From a bacterium (GTDB taxonomy: Bacteria; Planctomycetota; Planctomycetia; Gemmatales; Gemmataceae): 32,970 nt of DNA. Shown here piece after piece: positions 23,804-32,214 of the stretch. The notes below the pieces were generated by a model that saw only the letters and a list, made by a program, of their open reading frames with translations, did not search any database and had not been told where the DNA came from. The stretch is taken from positions 1 to 32,970 of the forward strand of contig JAFKFQ010000454.1 in assembly GCA_017308215.1 (NCBI GenBank), in the 5' to 3' direction. How positions within the stretch are numbered: position 1 is the first letter of the stretch; the number at the start of each line of letters is the position of its first letter. The position numbers and the translations under genes were made by a program.

Positions 23804-24640
23804 CGGTTCTCTCCTCCGTGTCAGTGCGCATAGAGCCCGCAGGTGGCGCCGCCCATCCGGCGCGCCCGGCCCACCCGTGCTAGTCATTTTCATCGGCCTA
23901 CCCGAATTCCCGCTGCAACCAAATCCCCCCGACATGCCCGGACCGCCCGTCTGTCCGAATTCCACCCGACACCGTTGACCGGGGCAGAAATCGGGTGGTG
24001 TCGTTTGAGCCATCTGTGCGGTTGTCACGGATTCCAGGAGGCGGATGCACCCCTTCCCAGAATCCGTAATTAAGTCGAAAGTTATTTCGTCTGAATGAAT
24101 TGCCTGCGGTGTAACCAGTGCGACAGAAATGAATTGCACGGTGCCGCGGACTCTCTGGAGCAGACCGAGAGAAGCCGTCGCTGTCTGTCCGTCCGCTCCT
24201 CTGATCCGCAAGAGACGGGCTGAAGGTCATCAAGCGGCGACCAGCGGGCTCCTTGACAGGTGGGCTTTCGTATCCTGTGGTTGATTCAGTACAGTGCGCA
24301 GATTGGTGGGAACGTAACGACTGGAACACGGACGTTAAGCGGGATTTGCACTGGTGTAAGGTGTGGCGGATTTCGCTCTGCGCGAAATTCCGCCATTGGG
24401 GCCGCGATCCGCGACTTATCGGACGTAACGCCAGTCAGGGTGCCATGTTCCGCCGTCGGAACGACACGTGCCCTGACTAGCACACCGGCCTTCCCGTTCC
24501 GGTATTTCGAGTGCTATGCTGCGAGGGGACTACTGCGCCCCCTCAGCCTAGTGCGAGACCTCCCCGGACTTCCGGGGCCGGAACCGTGGGCCGGACCGCC
24601 CTCCACCCCACCACCGCCGACCCCGCCGGGAGACCGCCTC
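23804..24640. promoter_or_regulatory. 837-bp divergent control region of the exopolysaccharide locus
   Basis: No credible gene. The middle (about 24040-24140) is the most AT-rich stretch nearby and holds a direct repeat AATGAATTGC at 24094-24103 and 24128-24137, 34 bases apart. Towards the plus-strand operon there are two stem-loops: GGCGGATTTCGC/GCGAAATTCCGCC (24365-24394, one bulge), and GTCAGGG/CCCTGAC enclosing GTTCCG-CCGT-CGGAAC (about 24436-24479). This is consistent with divergent promoters and a structured leader. Which elements act on which gene is unknown. Confidence 0.5.
24491..24520 (+). promoter_or_regulatory. Candidate extended -10 promoter for the exopolysaccharide operon
   Basis: TGCTATGCT (24512-24520) fits an extended -10 (TGn plus TATGCT). 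A poor -35, TTCCCG, is at 24491-24496 with an 18-base spacer. A start near 24527 would give a leader of about 115 bases. Based on consensus matching only. Confidence 0.3.
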
Positions 24641-26902
24641 ATGGCCCGCCCAAACTCCGGTGACAACCCTTTGACGGGGCCGCTCGCTCCCTATCAAACT
24701 CAGCCCGGCGGTATGCTGGCGCCGCCGGCCGGACCCTACGGCCCGCCGGTGACCGTCCCCGGTGGCACCACGGCGAAAGCGCCCCCGACCCCGCTCGGCC
24801 TGCTCAACGCCCTCCGCCGGCGCTGGGTGCTCGCCACCTTCCTCGGCCTGCTCGTCGGGTCGGCGCTGGGCATGGGCGTGTGGTTCGCGCTGCCCAGCGG
24901 CAAGCACACGGCCCGATCGATCGTCCAACTCCGGCCGAGCTCGGTCGAGGCGGGGAACCGGCAGGTCGAGGACTTCGAGTCGTTCCGCCGGTCGCAGATG
25001 TTCCTTGTCCGCTCCCGCGACCTCATCAACCGCACCCTCGCCGACCCGAAGATCGCCAGCCTCCCGACGGTCCGGGAGGCGGAAGACCCCGTCCGGCTGC
25101 TGGAGGACGGCATCCGCGTGGACGGCTCGGTCGCCCCGGACCTGATGGTCGTCAGCTTCAGCGGCGACAACAAGGAGGACTTGTTGAAGCTGGTGAACGG
25201 GGTGGTCGCCCGGTACGTGGACGACGCGATCCTCGCCGTTCGGAACGGGCACCTCGACCGCGAGGAGCGCCTCCGCAAGCTGTCCGACGAGCTCAAGGCG
25301 CAGGTCAACTCGCAGGAGATCGCCATCCGCCGGATGGCCGAGGCCAACGGGACGATCGGCGCCGAGGACACGAACGGCAAGGAGAACGCCCTCACCCTGA
25401 TGACCACGCAGCTCACCGCGGACGTGACCTCGCTGAAGCTGGCGAACGGCGAGAAGGACGTGAAGATCGGGCTGCTGAAGGAGAAGCTCAAGCTCGCCGA
25501 GACGGACCCGGCGAAGGTGGCCGCCGACCCACTCGTCCTCCGCGAGCAGGTGGACCAGCACCCCCGGGTCGCGCAGCTCCTGGCCAAGAAGGCGGCCACC
25601 GAGGTCCAGCTGTCGAGCGCCAAGGCCCGAGCGGGCGGCGTCACCAACGCCCCGGTCGTCGTGGCGCTGGAGGCCGAGTTGGCCCAGACCGTGAAGGACC
25701 TGGCGGTCGCCCGCGCCGAGACGACGCCCGGGGTGAAGGATCTCATCACCGAGTTCGCCCAGCAGGTGGTGCGCAGCCAACTGATCGACATGGAAGACCG
25801 CCTCACCGCCGACGCGGCGATCCTCCGGCACAAGGAGGAGATGCTGGCCGCGCTCCAGAAGAACGTCGGCACGAAGGCGCGGGCGGCGTTCGACATCGCC
25901 AGCCTGATGAAGGGGCTGGACCCGATGCGGAACCGGCTCCACCAGCTCGAGGACCAGCGCATCCAGATCGCCATCGAGAAGGGGATGGAGGCGCGTGTCA
26001 GCGTCCGCGAGCCGGCCGTCCTCATCATGAACCAGAACTTCCGCCAGAAGATGATGATGGGCGGCGCCGCCGGCGTGGCCGGGTTCCTCGGGGTGCTCGG
26101 CCTGATCGCCATGATCGAGTGGCGGAACCGCCGCGTGGACGGCGTGGACCAGGTGGTGACGGACCTCGGGATGCGCGTCATCGGCACGGTGCCGGCGTTC
26201 CCGAACCGGGCCAGCCTGAAGGCGGCCGAGCTCGCCGGGAACGCCAACTGGCGGTTCATCCTCAACGAGTCGATCAACTCGACGCGCACGATGCTCCTGC
26301 ACACCGCCCGCAGCCAGTCGATGCAGGTGGTAATGGTGACCAGCGCGACGCAGGGCGAGGGGAAGACCTCGCTCGCCAGCCAGCTCGGCAGCAGCATGGC
26401 GACGGCCGGGATGCGGACGCTCATCGTGGACTGCGACCTGCGGAACCCGTCGATCCACAAGCTGTTCGATCTGACGCTGACGCCGGGCGTGAGCGAGGTG
26501 CTGTGTCAGGATGCCGACCCGAGCGACGCTGTACAGCCGACGGCAGTGCCAAACCTGTGGGTGATCCCGGCCGGGCAGTGCTCGACGCGCGTGATCGCCG
26601 CGCTGGCCCAGGGGCACCCGCTGGAGACGCTGTTCAACCGCCTCCGGGGGCAGTTCGACTTCGTGGTCGTGGACAGCTGTCCGGTACTGCCCGTCGCCGA
26701 CGCGCTGCTCATCGGCCAGCACGTGGACGGCGTGGTGTTCTCGATCATGCAGGACGTGAGCCAGCTCCCGAAGGTGATGGTCGCCTCCGAGAAGCTCCAC
26801 CAGCTGAGCATCAACCTGCTCGGCGCGGTGGTGAACGGCGTCCACATGGGGAGCGCGTACTACGCCTACGGGTACAACTACGTGAAGCAGTTGCCGGCGT
26901 AA
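24641..26902 (+). CDS. Wzc-like polysaccharide co-polymerase/tyrosine autokinase
   Basis: 753 residues. ATG 24641 is preceded by GGGAGA at 7 bases. The N-terminal 55 residues are Pro/Gly-rich; a first membrane helix (VLATFLGLLVGSALGMGVWF) near 60-82 begins the Wzz domain; a long periplasmic coiled coil follows to about 465; the second helix (GVAGFLGVLGLIAMIEW) is near 475-492. The cytosolic BY-kinase has Walker A SATQGEGKTS (about 565-575), Walker A' LIVDCDLRNPS (about 592-602) and Walker B FVVVDSCPVLP. The tail YYAYGYNYVKQLPA carries five tyrosines, the expected autophosphorylation cluster. It controls chain length and export together with the divergent Wza-like protein. First gene of the plus-strand operon. 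Confidence 0.9.
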   Translation: MARPNSGDNPLTGPLAPYQTQPGGMLAPPAGPYGPPVTVPGGTTAKAPPTPLGLLNALRRRWVLATFLGLLVGSALGMGVWFALPSGKHTARSIVQLRPSSVEAGNRQVEDFESFRRSQMFLVRSRDLINRTLADPKIASLPTVREAEDPVRLLEDGIRVDGSVAPDLMVVSFSGDNKEDLLKLVNGVVARYVDDAILAVRNGHLDREERLRKLSDELKAQVNSQEIAIRRMAEANGTIGAEDTNGKENALTLMTTQLTADVTSLKLANGEKDVKIGLLKEKLKLAETDPAKVAADPLVLREQVDQHPRVAQLLAKKAATEVQLSSAKARAGGVTNAPVVVALEAELAQTVKDLAVARAETTPGVKDLITEFAQQVVRSQLIDMEDRLTADAAILRHKEEMLAALQKNVGTKARAAFDIASLMKGLDPMRNRLHQLEDQRIQIAIEKGMEARVSVREPAVLIMNQNFRQKMMMGGAAGVAGFLGVLGLIAMIEWRNRRVDGVDQVVTDLGMRVIGTVPAFPNRASLKAAELAGNANWRFILNESINSTRTMLLHTARSQSMQVVMVTSATQGEGKTSLASQLGSSMATAGMRTLIVDCDLRNPSIHKLFDLTLTPGVSEVLCQDADPSDAVQPTAVPNLWVIPAGQCSTRVIAALAQGHPLETLFNRLRGQFDFVVVDSCPVLPVADALLIGQHVDGVVFSIMQDVSQLPKVMVASEKLHQLSINLLGAVVNGVHMGSAYYAYGYNYVKQLPA

Positions 26903-26929
26903 CCCTGACCCCCGAACCGACGGCCGCCC

Positions 26930-27649
26930 ATGCCGCCCGCCCATCACCCACCGTCGCCCGCGCCACCCGCACCCGTTCCCCGGGGCGCGACGGCCGGGCG
27001 CGCCGCGCTCGTACTGCTCGGCCTCGGCGCGCTGGTCGCGGCCGCCGTTGTCGAGGGCGTGCGCTCGAACCGCTGGGGCGTCCCGGACGACCTGAAGGCC
27101 GCCGCCGCCCGGCTCGACCGCGTCCCTGCCGCCTTCGGCGACTGGACGGGCACCGAGGTTCCGATCGAGCAGAAAGTCCTCGACCGGGCCGAGGCCGTCG
27201 GCGCGGTCTCACGGATTTACAAGAACAAGCAGTCGGGCGCGGTGGTGAGCGTGCTGCTCCTGTGCGGCCCCGCCGGGCCGATCGGGTCGCACACGCCGGA
27301 CATCTGCTACGCCGGCCTCGGCTACCAGATGGTCGGCGGCGAGGCGCGGCGGACCGTGGCCCCACCGGCCGGCCCCGCGTCGTACTGGTCGGCGCGGTTC
27401 GCCAAGGACGCGGCCGACCCGGGGCAGGAGGTGTGCTGGGCGTGGGGGGCGGACGGCACATGGTCGGCGTCCGACTCGCCGCGCCGCGAGTTCGTGCTTC
27501 ACACCGTCCTCTACAAGCTCTACGCGAGCCGCGGCCTCGCCCACACGGCCGCCGCGCGGCCCGGCGCGACCGAGCCCGACCCGATCCACGACTTCCTGGC
27601 GGAGTTCCTCCCGGTCCTGCGCACGGCGCTAGACCCCGGCCCCGGCTGA
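26930..27649 (+). CDS. EpsI-domain (exosortase-associated) protein
   Basis: 239 residues from ATG 26930, 27 bp after the kinase gene. A Pro-rich tip is followed by one membrane helix (about 22-42, RAALVLLGLGALVAAAVVEG) and an extracytoplasmic domain. Key segments are FGDWTGTEVPIEQKVLD, RIYKNKQSGAVVSVLLLCG and GSHTPDICYAGLGY with His121 and Cys126, matching the H-x-P-x-x-C-Y signature of EpsI, usually fused or adjacent to exosortases. Typical EpsI proteins are about 200-230 residues, so it is complete. No exosortase gene lies next to it or elsewhere in the window. Its role in exopolysaccharide loci is not biochemically established. Confidence 0.8.
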   Translation: MPPAHHPPSPAPPAPVPRGATAGRAALVLLGLGALVAAAVVEGVRSNRWGVPDDLKAAAARLDRVPAAFGDWTGTEVPIEQKVLDRAEAVGAVSRIYKNKQSGAVVSVLLLCGPAGPIGSHTPDICYAGLGYQMVGGEARRTVAPPAGPASYWSARFAKDAADPGQEVCWAWGADGTWSASDSPRREFVLHTVLYKLYASRGLAHTAAARPGATEPDPIHDFLAEFLPVLRTALDPGPG

Positions 27650-27702
27650 CGCCGTCTGCCGCCACGCCCCAGACCCACAGCGATACGGATCACGCGACGC
27701 CC

Positions 27703-28500
27703 ATGCCCACGACCTCGCCCCCGCCGCCCGCCGCCCGCGACCCCTGGCCGGAGATCGACCGGCTCGGCGCCGACATCGGCGTGGACGTGGCGCCGTGCCC
27801 GACGTGGTACAACGCCGGGAAGGTGGTGTTCGACTACGCGGTGGCGCTCGCCGCCCTGCCGGCGGTGCTGCTCGTGATGGCGGTCGCGGCGGTGGCGGTG
27901 AAGCTGACCTCGCCCGGCCCGGTGTTCTACTCGCAAGTCCGCCTCGGGCTCGGCGGCCGGCGGTACCGGATCATCAAGATCCGGACGATGCACCACAACA
28001 TCGAGCTGAAGTCCGGGATCAAGTGGGCGAAGACGGACGACGACCGCGTGACGCGCGTCGGCCGCATCCTCCGCCGCACGCACGTGGACGAACTGCCGCA
28101 GTTGTTCAACGTCCTGCTCGGCGACATGAGCCTGGTCGGCCCGCGCCCCGAGCGCCCGGAGGTGATCGCCGCGAAGGGGCTGGAGCGGCTCGTCCCCGGC
28201 TACCCGGCGCGGCTGCTGGTGAAGCCGGGCGTGACGGGCTTGTCGCAGGTTCAGTTGCCGCCCGACGAGGACATCACGAGCGTGCGCCACAAGGTCGTCT
28301 ACGACCTGTACTACGTCCGCCAGCAGGGGTTGCTCCTCGACGCCCGGCTGTGCGTGGCGACGGTCCTGAAGGCGCTCGGCGCGAGCCCCCGGCTGATCCG
28401 CCGGGTGTGCCTGCTGCCGGGCCGCGACGCGGTGGCCGCCGAGTTCCGTAGCACCCTCTCCCCGGCCCCTGTCGGCCAGCCACTGTTCCAGCCGGCATGA
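27703..28500 (+). CDS. Initiating sugar (phosphoglycosyl) transferase
   Basis: 265 residues from ATG 27703. One hydrophobic segment (about 41-67, FDYAVALAALPAVLLVMAVA) anchors it at the inner membrane. The catalytic domain has SPGPVFYSQVRLGLGGRRY, IIKIRTM, RRTHVDELPQLFNVLLGDMS (with the Asp-Glu dyad) and LVGPRPERPEV, all hallmarks of the bacterial sugar transferase family (monotopic phosphoglycosyl transferases). It adds the first sugar phosphate to undecaprenyl phosphate. It has only the short form, lacking the N-terminal multi-helix domain of WcaJ-type enzymes. The stop overlaps the next ATG (ATGA at 28497-28500). Confidence 0.88.
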   Translation: MPTTSPPPPAARDPWPEIDRLGADIGVDVAPCPTWYNAGKVVFDYAVALAALPAVLLVMAVAAVAVKLTSPGPVFYSQVRLGLGGRRYRIIKIRTMHHNIELKSGIKWAKTDDDRVTRVGRILRRTHVDELPQLFNVLLGDMSLVGPRPERPEVIAAKGLERLVPGYPARLLVKPGVTGLSQVQLPPDEDITSVRHKVVYDLYYVRQQGLLLDARLCVATVLKALGASPRLIRRVCLLPGRDAVAAEFRSTLSPAPVGQPLFQPA

Positions 28501-29702
28501 CGACCCTGCCGCGGGTGCTGTACCTGACCCACCGCGTCCCGTACCCGCCCGACAAGGGCGACCGGATTCGGAATTACCACCTGCTCCGCGGCCTCGCCCG
28601 CCGGGCGCGGGTGTGGCTCGGCTGCCTCGCGGACGAGCCGGTGAGCGCGGAGGCGCGGGCGGAGCTCGACCGGCTGTGCGAGTGGGTCGCGATCCGACCG
28701 GTGGGCGGGAAGAGCCGCTGGCTGCGGGCCGCGTTGAGCGTGGCGACAGGCGGGAGTGTCTCGGAGGGGGTCTTCGCGAATCCCGTCCTGGCCAAGTACG
28801 TTTTCCAGTGGTCTGTGGAGGTCGATTTCGCCGCGGTGGTGGTATCGGCTTCGAGTATGGCGCCGTACCTGAGAGACTTCGATCTCGGCGGCGTACCGCG
28901 GTTCGTCGATCTGGTCGACGTCGACAGCCAGAAGTGGCACGACTTCGCCGACGCCACCCGCGGGCCAAAGCGGTGGCTGTACCGCCTCGAAGCGACGCGG
29001 GTGCGGAAGCTCGAACGCCGCCTGCCGGAGTGGACGGAGGCGGTGGCGGTAGTGAGTCGGGCGGAGGCGGACGTGTTCGACTCGTTCACCCGCCCCGGCG
29101 CCGCGACCGTTGCCGCGAACGGCGTCGATCTCGACTACTTCGCGCCGCGGAGTGTGCCGATCGAGCCGGCGCTGGTGTTCGTCGGGGCGATGGACTACCT
29201 CCCGAACGTGGACGGCGCCGTGTGGTTCGCGCGCGAGGTGTGGCCGGCGATTCGAGCGAAGCACCCGGCGGCGGAGTTCCGCGTGGTCGGCCGCAAGCCG
29301 ACGCCCGAGGTGCAGCGGCTCGCGGAGTTGCCCGGCGTGAAGGTGCTCGGCACGGTGCCGGACGTGCGGCCGTTCGTGGCGTCGGCCGCGGCGGCGGTGG
29401 TGCCACTGCGGCTGGCCCGCGGCATCCAGAACAAGGTGCTCGAGGCGCTGGCGATGGCCCGCCCGGTCGTCGCGGCGCCACCGGCACTGGCCGCGCTCGG
29501 CACGGTGCCCGGCGAGCACCTGCTCCGCGCCGCGACGTCGGCCGAGTGGGTGGAAGCGTGTTGCGGCTTACTCGCCGACCCGGCCCGGGGGACTGAACTT
29601 GGTGCCGCCGGCCGCCGCTACGTCGAAGCGCACCACCACTGGGAAACGTGTCTCGACCCGTTCCTCCGCAGGATCATCCCCGCCGATGCCGCACGCCACT
29701 AA
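28497..29702 (+). CDS. TIGR03087-type glycosyltransferase (exosortase/PEP-CTERM EPS)
   Basis: 401 residues; ATG 28497 overlaps the previous stop. It opens with VLYLTHRVPYPPDKGDRIRN, the recognisable start of the sugar transferase family linked to PEP-CTERM/EpsH1 loci. A GT-B fold follows: the first half carries FVDLVDVDSQKWHDFADAT and AVVSRAEADVF, and the second carries ALVFVGAMDYLPNVDGAVWF, HPAAEFRVVGRKPTPEV and the donor-site region ARGIQNKVLEALAMARPVVA. The length is normal for the family (about 400). It probably adds a later sugar to the lipid-linked repeat unit at the cytosolic face. The next gene starts 17 bases inside it. Confidence 0.85.
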   Translation: MTTLPRVLYLTHRVPYPPDKGDRIRNYHLLRGLARRARVWLGCLADEPVSAEARAELDRLCEWVAIRPVGGKSRWLRAALSVATGGSVSEGVFANPVLAKYVFQWSVEVDFAAVVVSASSMAPYLRDFDLGGVPRFVDLVDVDSQKWHDFADATRGPKRWLYRLEATRVRKLERRLPEWTEAVAVVSRAEADVFDSFTRPGAATVAANGVDLDYFAPRSVPIEPALVFVGAMDYLPNVDGAVWFAREVWPAIRAKHPAAEFRVVGRKPTPEVQRLAELPGVKVLGTVPDVRPFVASAAAAVVPLRLARGIQNKVLEALAMARPVVAAPPALAALGTVPGEHLLRAATSAEWVEACCGLLADPARGTELGAAGRRYVEAHHHWETCLDPFLRRIIPADAARH

Positions 29703-30885
29703 CCCGGTCGTCTTCGACACCCGGGTCGTGACGGGTGCGGGGGGCGGGCCGGAGAAGACGATCCTGAACTCGCCGCGGTTCCTGGAGCCGCTCGGCTACC
29801 GGATGGTGTGCGGCTATCTCCACCCGCCCGGCGACCCGGGGTACGAGGTGATCCGCACGAAGGCGGAGCAGGCGCGGGCGCCGCTGGTGTCGATCCCCGA
29901 CCGCGGGTTCTGGGACTGGCGCGTGGTGCGCGAACTGCTGCGGGCATGCCGCGAGCACAAGGTCACGATCTGGCACGGCCACGACTACAAGACGAACGCG
30001 CTCGGGCTGCTGCTGACGCGCTTTCACCAGATGCGGCTGGTGACGACGGCCCACGGCTGGGTGCAGCAGACGAGCCGCACGCCGCTGTACTACCGGATTG
30101 ACCGTTGGTGCCTGCCACGCTACGAGCGAGTGGTGTGCGTCTCGACTGATCTGTACGACGCCTGCGCTGCCGCGGGGGTGCCGGAGTCGCGGCTGGTGCT
30201 GCTCGACAACGGCATCGACGCCGCCGAGTACACGCGCCGCCGCACGGTCGCGGAGGCGAAAGCCGCGCTCGGCGTCCCGCCGGAGTCGCAGCTGATCGGC
30301 GCCGTCGGCCGGCTCTCGGGCGAGAAGGCGTTCGACGTGCTGATTCGTTCGGTCCATGCGCTGGTCAAGAGCGGGCGTGACGTGCGGCTCGTGATCGTCG
30401 GCGAGGGGGCGGAACGAGCGGCGTTGGAGCGCCAGATTGTGGATCTGGATCTCGGGGATCGCGTGACGCTTGCCGGCTGGCAGGCGGATGTGTGCGGGTA
30501 CTTCGAGGCGATGGACGTGTTCGCGCTGAGCAGCCTCCGCGAGGGGCTGCCGAACGTGCTCCTGGAAGCAATGGCGCTCGAAGTGCCGGTCGTCGCCACG
30601 CACGTGAACGGCGTGCCGCGGCTGGTGCAGGACGACGAGAACGGGCTTCTCGTGGACGCCGGCGACCCCGCCCCGCTCGCCGCAGCGCTCGACCGCATCC
30701 TCTGCGACGCCGCGCTCCAGGCGCGGTTCCGTGCCGCGGGGCGCGAGACGGTCGAGGGGCGGTTCAGCTTCGCGGAGCGCATCCGCAAGCTGGCGGCGGT
30801 GTACGGGGAACTCCTTGGCCGGTCGCCTCGTCTGAGTGCTACAGTAGCGTGTGATCCGGTCGCCACCGGAGTGTCGTCGGTATGA
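29686..30885 (+). CDS. GT4-family glycosyltransferase
   Basis: 399 residues. ATG 29686 (MPHATNPVVFDTRVVTGAGG) overlaps the preceding gene by 17 bases, has AGGA upstream and opens on a typical N-terminal beta strand. GT-B features: GGGPEKTILNSPRFL near the N-terminus, TIWHGHDYKTNALGLLL, VTTAHGWVQ, VVCVSTDLYDACAAAGVPES, LLDNGIDAAEY, then in the donor half AVGRLSGEKAFDVLIRSV, GEGAERAALERQI and LSSLREGLPNVLLEAMALEV with the EGLPNVLLEAM donor motif. It looks complete and active; sugar specificity cannot be deduced. Its stop overlaps the next start (ATGA at 30882-30885), a tightly coupled operon. Confidence 0.87.
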   Translation: MPHATNPVVFDTRVVTGAGGGPEKTILNSPRFLEPLGYRMVCGYLHPPGDPGYEVIRTKAEQARAPLVSIPDRGFWDWRVVRELLRACREHKVTIWHGHDYKTNALGLLLTRFHQMRLVTTAHGWVQQTSRTPLYYRIDRWCLPRYERVVCVSTDLYDACAAAGVPESRLVLLDNGIDAAEYTRRRTVAEAKAALGVPPESQLIGAVGRLSGEKAFDVLIRSVHALVKSGRDVRLVIVGEGAERAALERQIVDLDLGDRVTLAGWQADVCGYFEAMDVFALSSLREGLPNVLLEAMALEVPVVATHVNGVPRLVQDDENGLLVDAGDPAPLAAALDRILCDAALQARFRAAGRETVEGRFSFAERIRKLAAVYGELLGRSPRLSATVACDPVATGVSSV

Positions 30886-31961
30886 TTCGCCTGAAGCCGT
30901 TACCCGGGAACGAGTTGGCCGTCGTCGTGCACCCGCGCGCGGCGCTGCCCGCACGGCTGCCGGCACTGGCGGACTTCGTGCGCCGGTCGGCGCCGGTCGT
31001 GCCACTCGGAAAGCACCCGGCATGGCTCGGCGTGCTGAACGCTGCGCTCGGGCATGAAGTCTTCGCGCTCGAGGCGGTCAGCGGCGGGCGGACGTACGGC
31101 TTCCTCCCGCTCGCGCTCGTCAGCGGCCCGCTGTTCGGGCGGTTCCTCGTCAGCCTGCCGTACCTCAACTCGAACGGCATCGTCGCCGCGTCCGCGGACG
31201 TGCAGTCGCTCCTTGTTACGCGGGCGGTCACGCTCGCGGACGAACTCAACGTCCGCTACCTGGAGTTGCGCCAGGAATCGCAACTCGACCACGCCGACCT
31301 CGACGCGGCGGTGACGAGCAAGGTTCACATGCGGCTCGCGCTCCCGAGGTCCACCGACGCCCTGTGGAAGGGGTTTGACCCGAAGGTCCGCAACCAGGTG
31401 CGGAAGGGCGAGAAGCACGGGTTCGCCGTGGCGTGGGGCGGGGCGGAACTGCTCGACCGGTTCTACGCCGTACTCACCGAGAACATGCGCGACCTCGGCA
31501 CGCCGGTGTACGGCATGGGCCTGTTCCGCGAGGTTCTGGCGACGTTCCCGGGCGACGCCGAGGTGTGCGTCCTCTCGACCGGCGGCAGGCCGGCCGCGGC
31601 GGCGCTGCTGTTGCACGGCTGGGGGACGACCGAGGTGCCGACGGCGTCGGCGCTGAAGGAACTGAACCCGACCTGCGTGAACATGTTGATGTACTGGCAC
31701 CTGCTGAAGCGTGCCGTGGAGCGCGGGCAGGCCGAGTTCGACTTCGGCCGCTCGACCGCCGACGGGCCGACGTTCCGGTTCAAGAAGCAGTGGGGCGCGG
31801 TGCCGCACCCGGCGGTGTGGCAGTACGCGGTGAACGACGGCGAGGCCCGCGAACTCCGGCCGGACAACCCGCGCTACCAGCGGGCGATCCGCGTGTGGCA
31901 GCGCCTCCCCGTCGGCCTGACGAAGCTCCTCGGCCCGGCGATCGTCCGCGGCATTCCGTAG
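30882..31961 (+). CDS. FemAB-like protein of exosortase-type EPS loci (TIGR03019-like)
   Basis: 359 residues from ATG 30882, overlapping the GT4 stop. The GNAT-like double fold is seen in YGFLPLALVSGPLFGRFLVS, LPYLNSNGIVAASADVQSLL, YLELRQESQLDHADL and FDPKVRNQVRKGEKHGFAVA. The end has ALKELNPTCVNMLMYWHLLK and FDFGRSTADGPTFRFKKQWG. This order matches the FemAB family protein associated with PEP-CTERM/XrtA systems, about 330-350 residues long. FemAB proteins transfer aminoacyl groups; here the acceptor may be a sugar of the exopolysaccharide, which is inference. It is the last gene of the operon, followed by two strong hairpins. Confidence 0.83.
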   Translation: MIRLKPLPGNELAVVVHPRAALPARLPALADFVRRSAPVVPLGKHPAWLGVLNAALGHEVFALEAVSGGRTYGFLPLALVSGPLFGRFLVSLPYLNSNGIVAASADVQSLLVTRAVTLADELNVRYLELRQESQLDHADLDAAVTSKVHMRLALPRSTDALWKGFDPKVRNQVRKGEKHGFAVAWGGAELLDRFYAVLTENMRDLGTPVYGMGLFREVLATFPGDAEVCVLSTGGRPAAAALLLHGWGTTEVPTASALKELNPTCVNMLMYWHLLKRAVERGQAEFDFGRSTADGPTFRFKKQWGAVPHPAVWQYAVNDGEARELRPDNPRYQRAIRVWQRLPVGLTKLLGPAIVRGIP

Positions 31962-31994
31962 CCGTGTGTGCTCTCGATCTCAACGGACAGGTGT

Positions 31995-32051
31995 GGTAGC
32001 CGCAGGCTTGAGCCTGTGTCACGCGGGCGCAGGCTCAAGCCTGCGGCTACC
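31995..32051. repeat. 22-bp perfect nested palindrome, GCAGGCTTGAGCCTG family
   Basis: Arms 31995-32016 and 32030-32051 are perfect inverted copies with a 13-base spacer. Within each arm CAGGCT-TG-AGCCTG is itself a palindrome. It lies 33 bases after the FemAB stop and is placed as the operon's transcript end. The structure of palindromic units in opposed pairs is REP/BIME-like. Confidence 0.8.
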
Positions 32052-32075
32052 CGCCCATACTCCACCGCCGAAGAA

Positions 32076-32136
32076 AGTCGCAGGCACACTCCGTGTGCCG
32101 TGGCGGAAGAACGGCACACGGAGTGTGCCTGCGACT
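32076..32136. repeat. 26-bp perfect nested palindrome, GGCACACTCCGTGTGCC family
   Basis: Arms 32076-32101 and 32111-32136 are perfect inverted copies around a 9-base loop (GGCGGAAGA). Each arm holds the smaller palindrome GGCACAC-TCC-GTGTGCC. It is unrelated in sequence to the neighbouring element at 31995-32051 but built the same way. It lies 78 bases ahead of the next gene start. Confidence 0.8.
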
Positions 32137-32214
32137 CGGCGCAGCAGTAGCCCCTGGCACGTGCCCTCCCCACGCGGTTAAGATGTGTCGGTTGCGTGTT
32201 CCGGGGGGAGCGTG

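Noticed and set aside
24253..24258. Perfect TTGACA as a promoter -35
   Set aside because: No acceptable -10 occurs 16-18 bases downstream (the sequence there is CTGTGG/TGTGGT), so it is probably chance.
24260..24640. N-terminal extension of the Wzc-like protein by 127 codons
   Set aside because: The extension runs through stem-loops of the leader and has no Wzz-like sequence. ATG 24641 has a good ribosome site and a normal family N-terminus.
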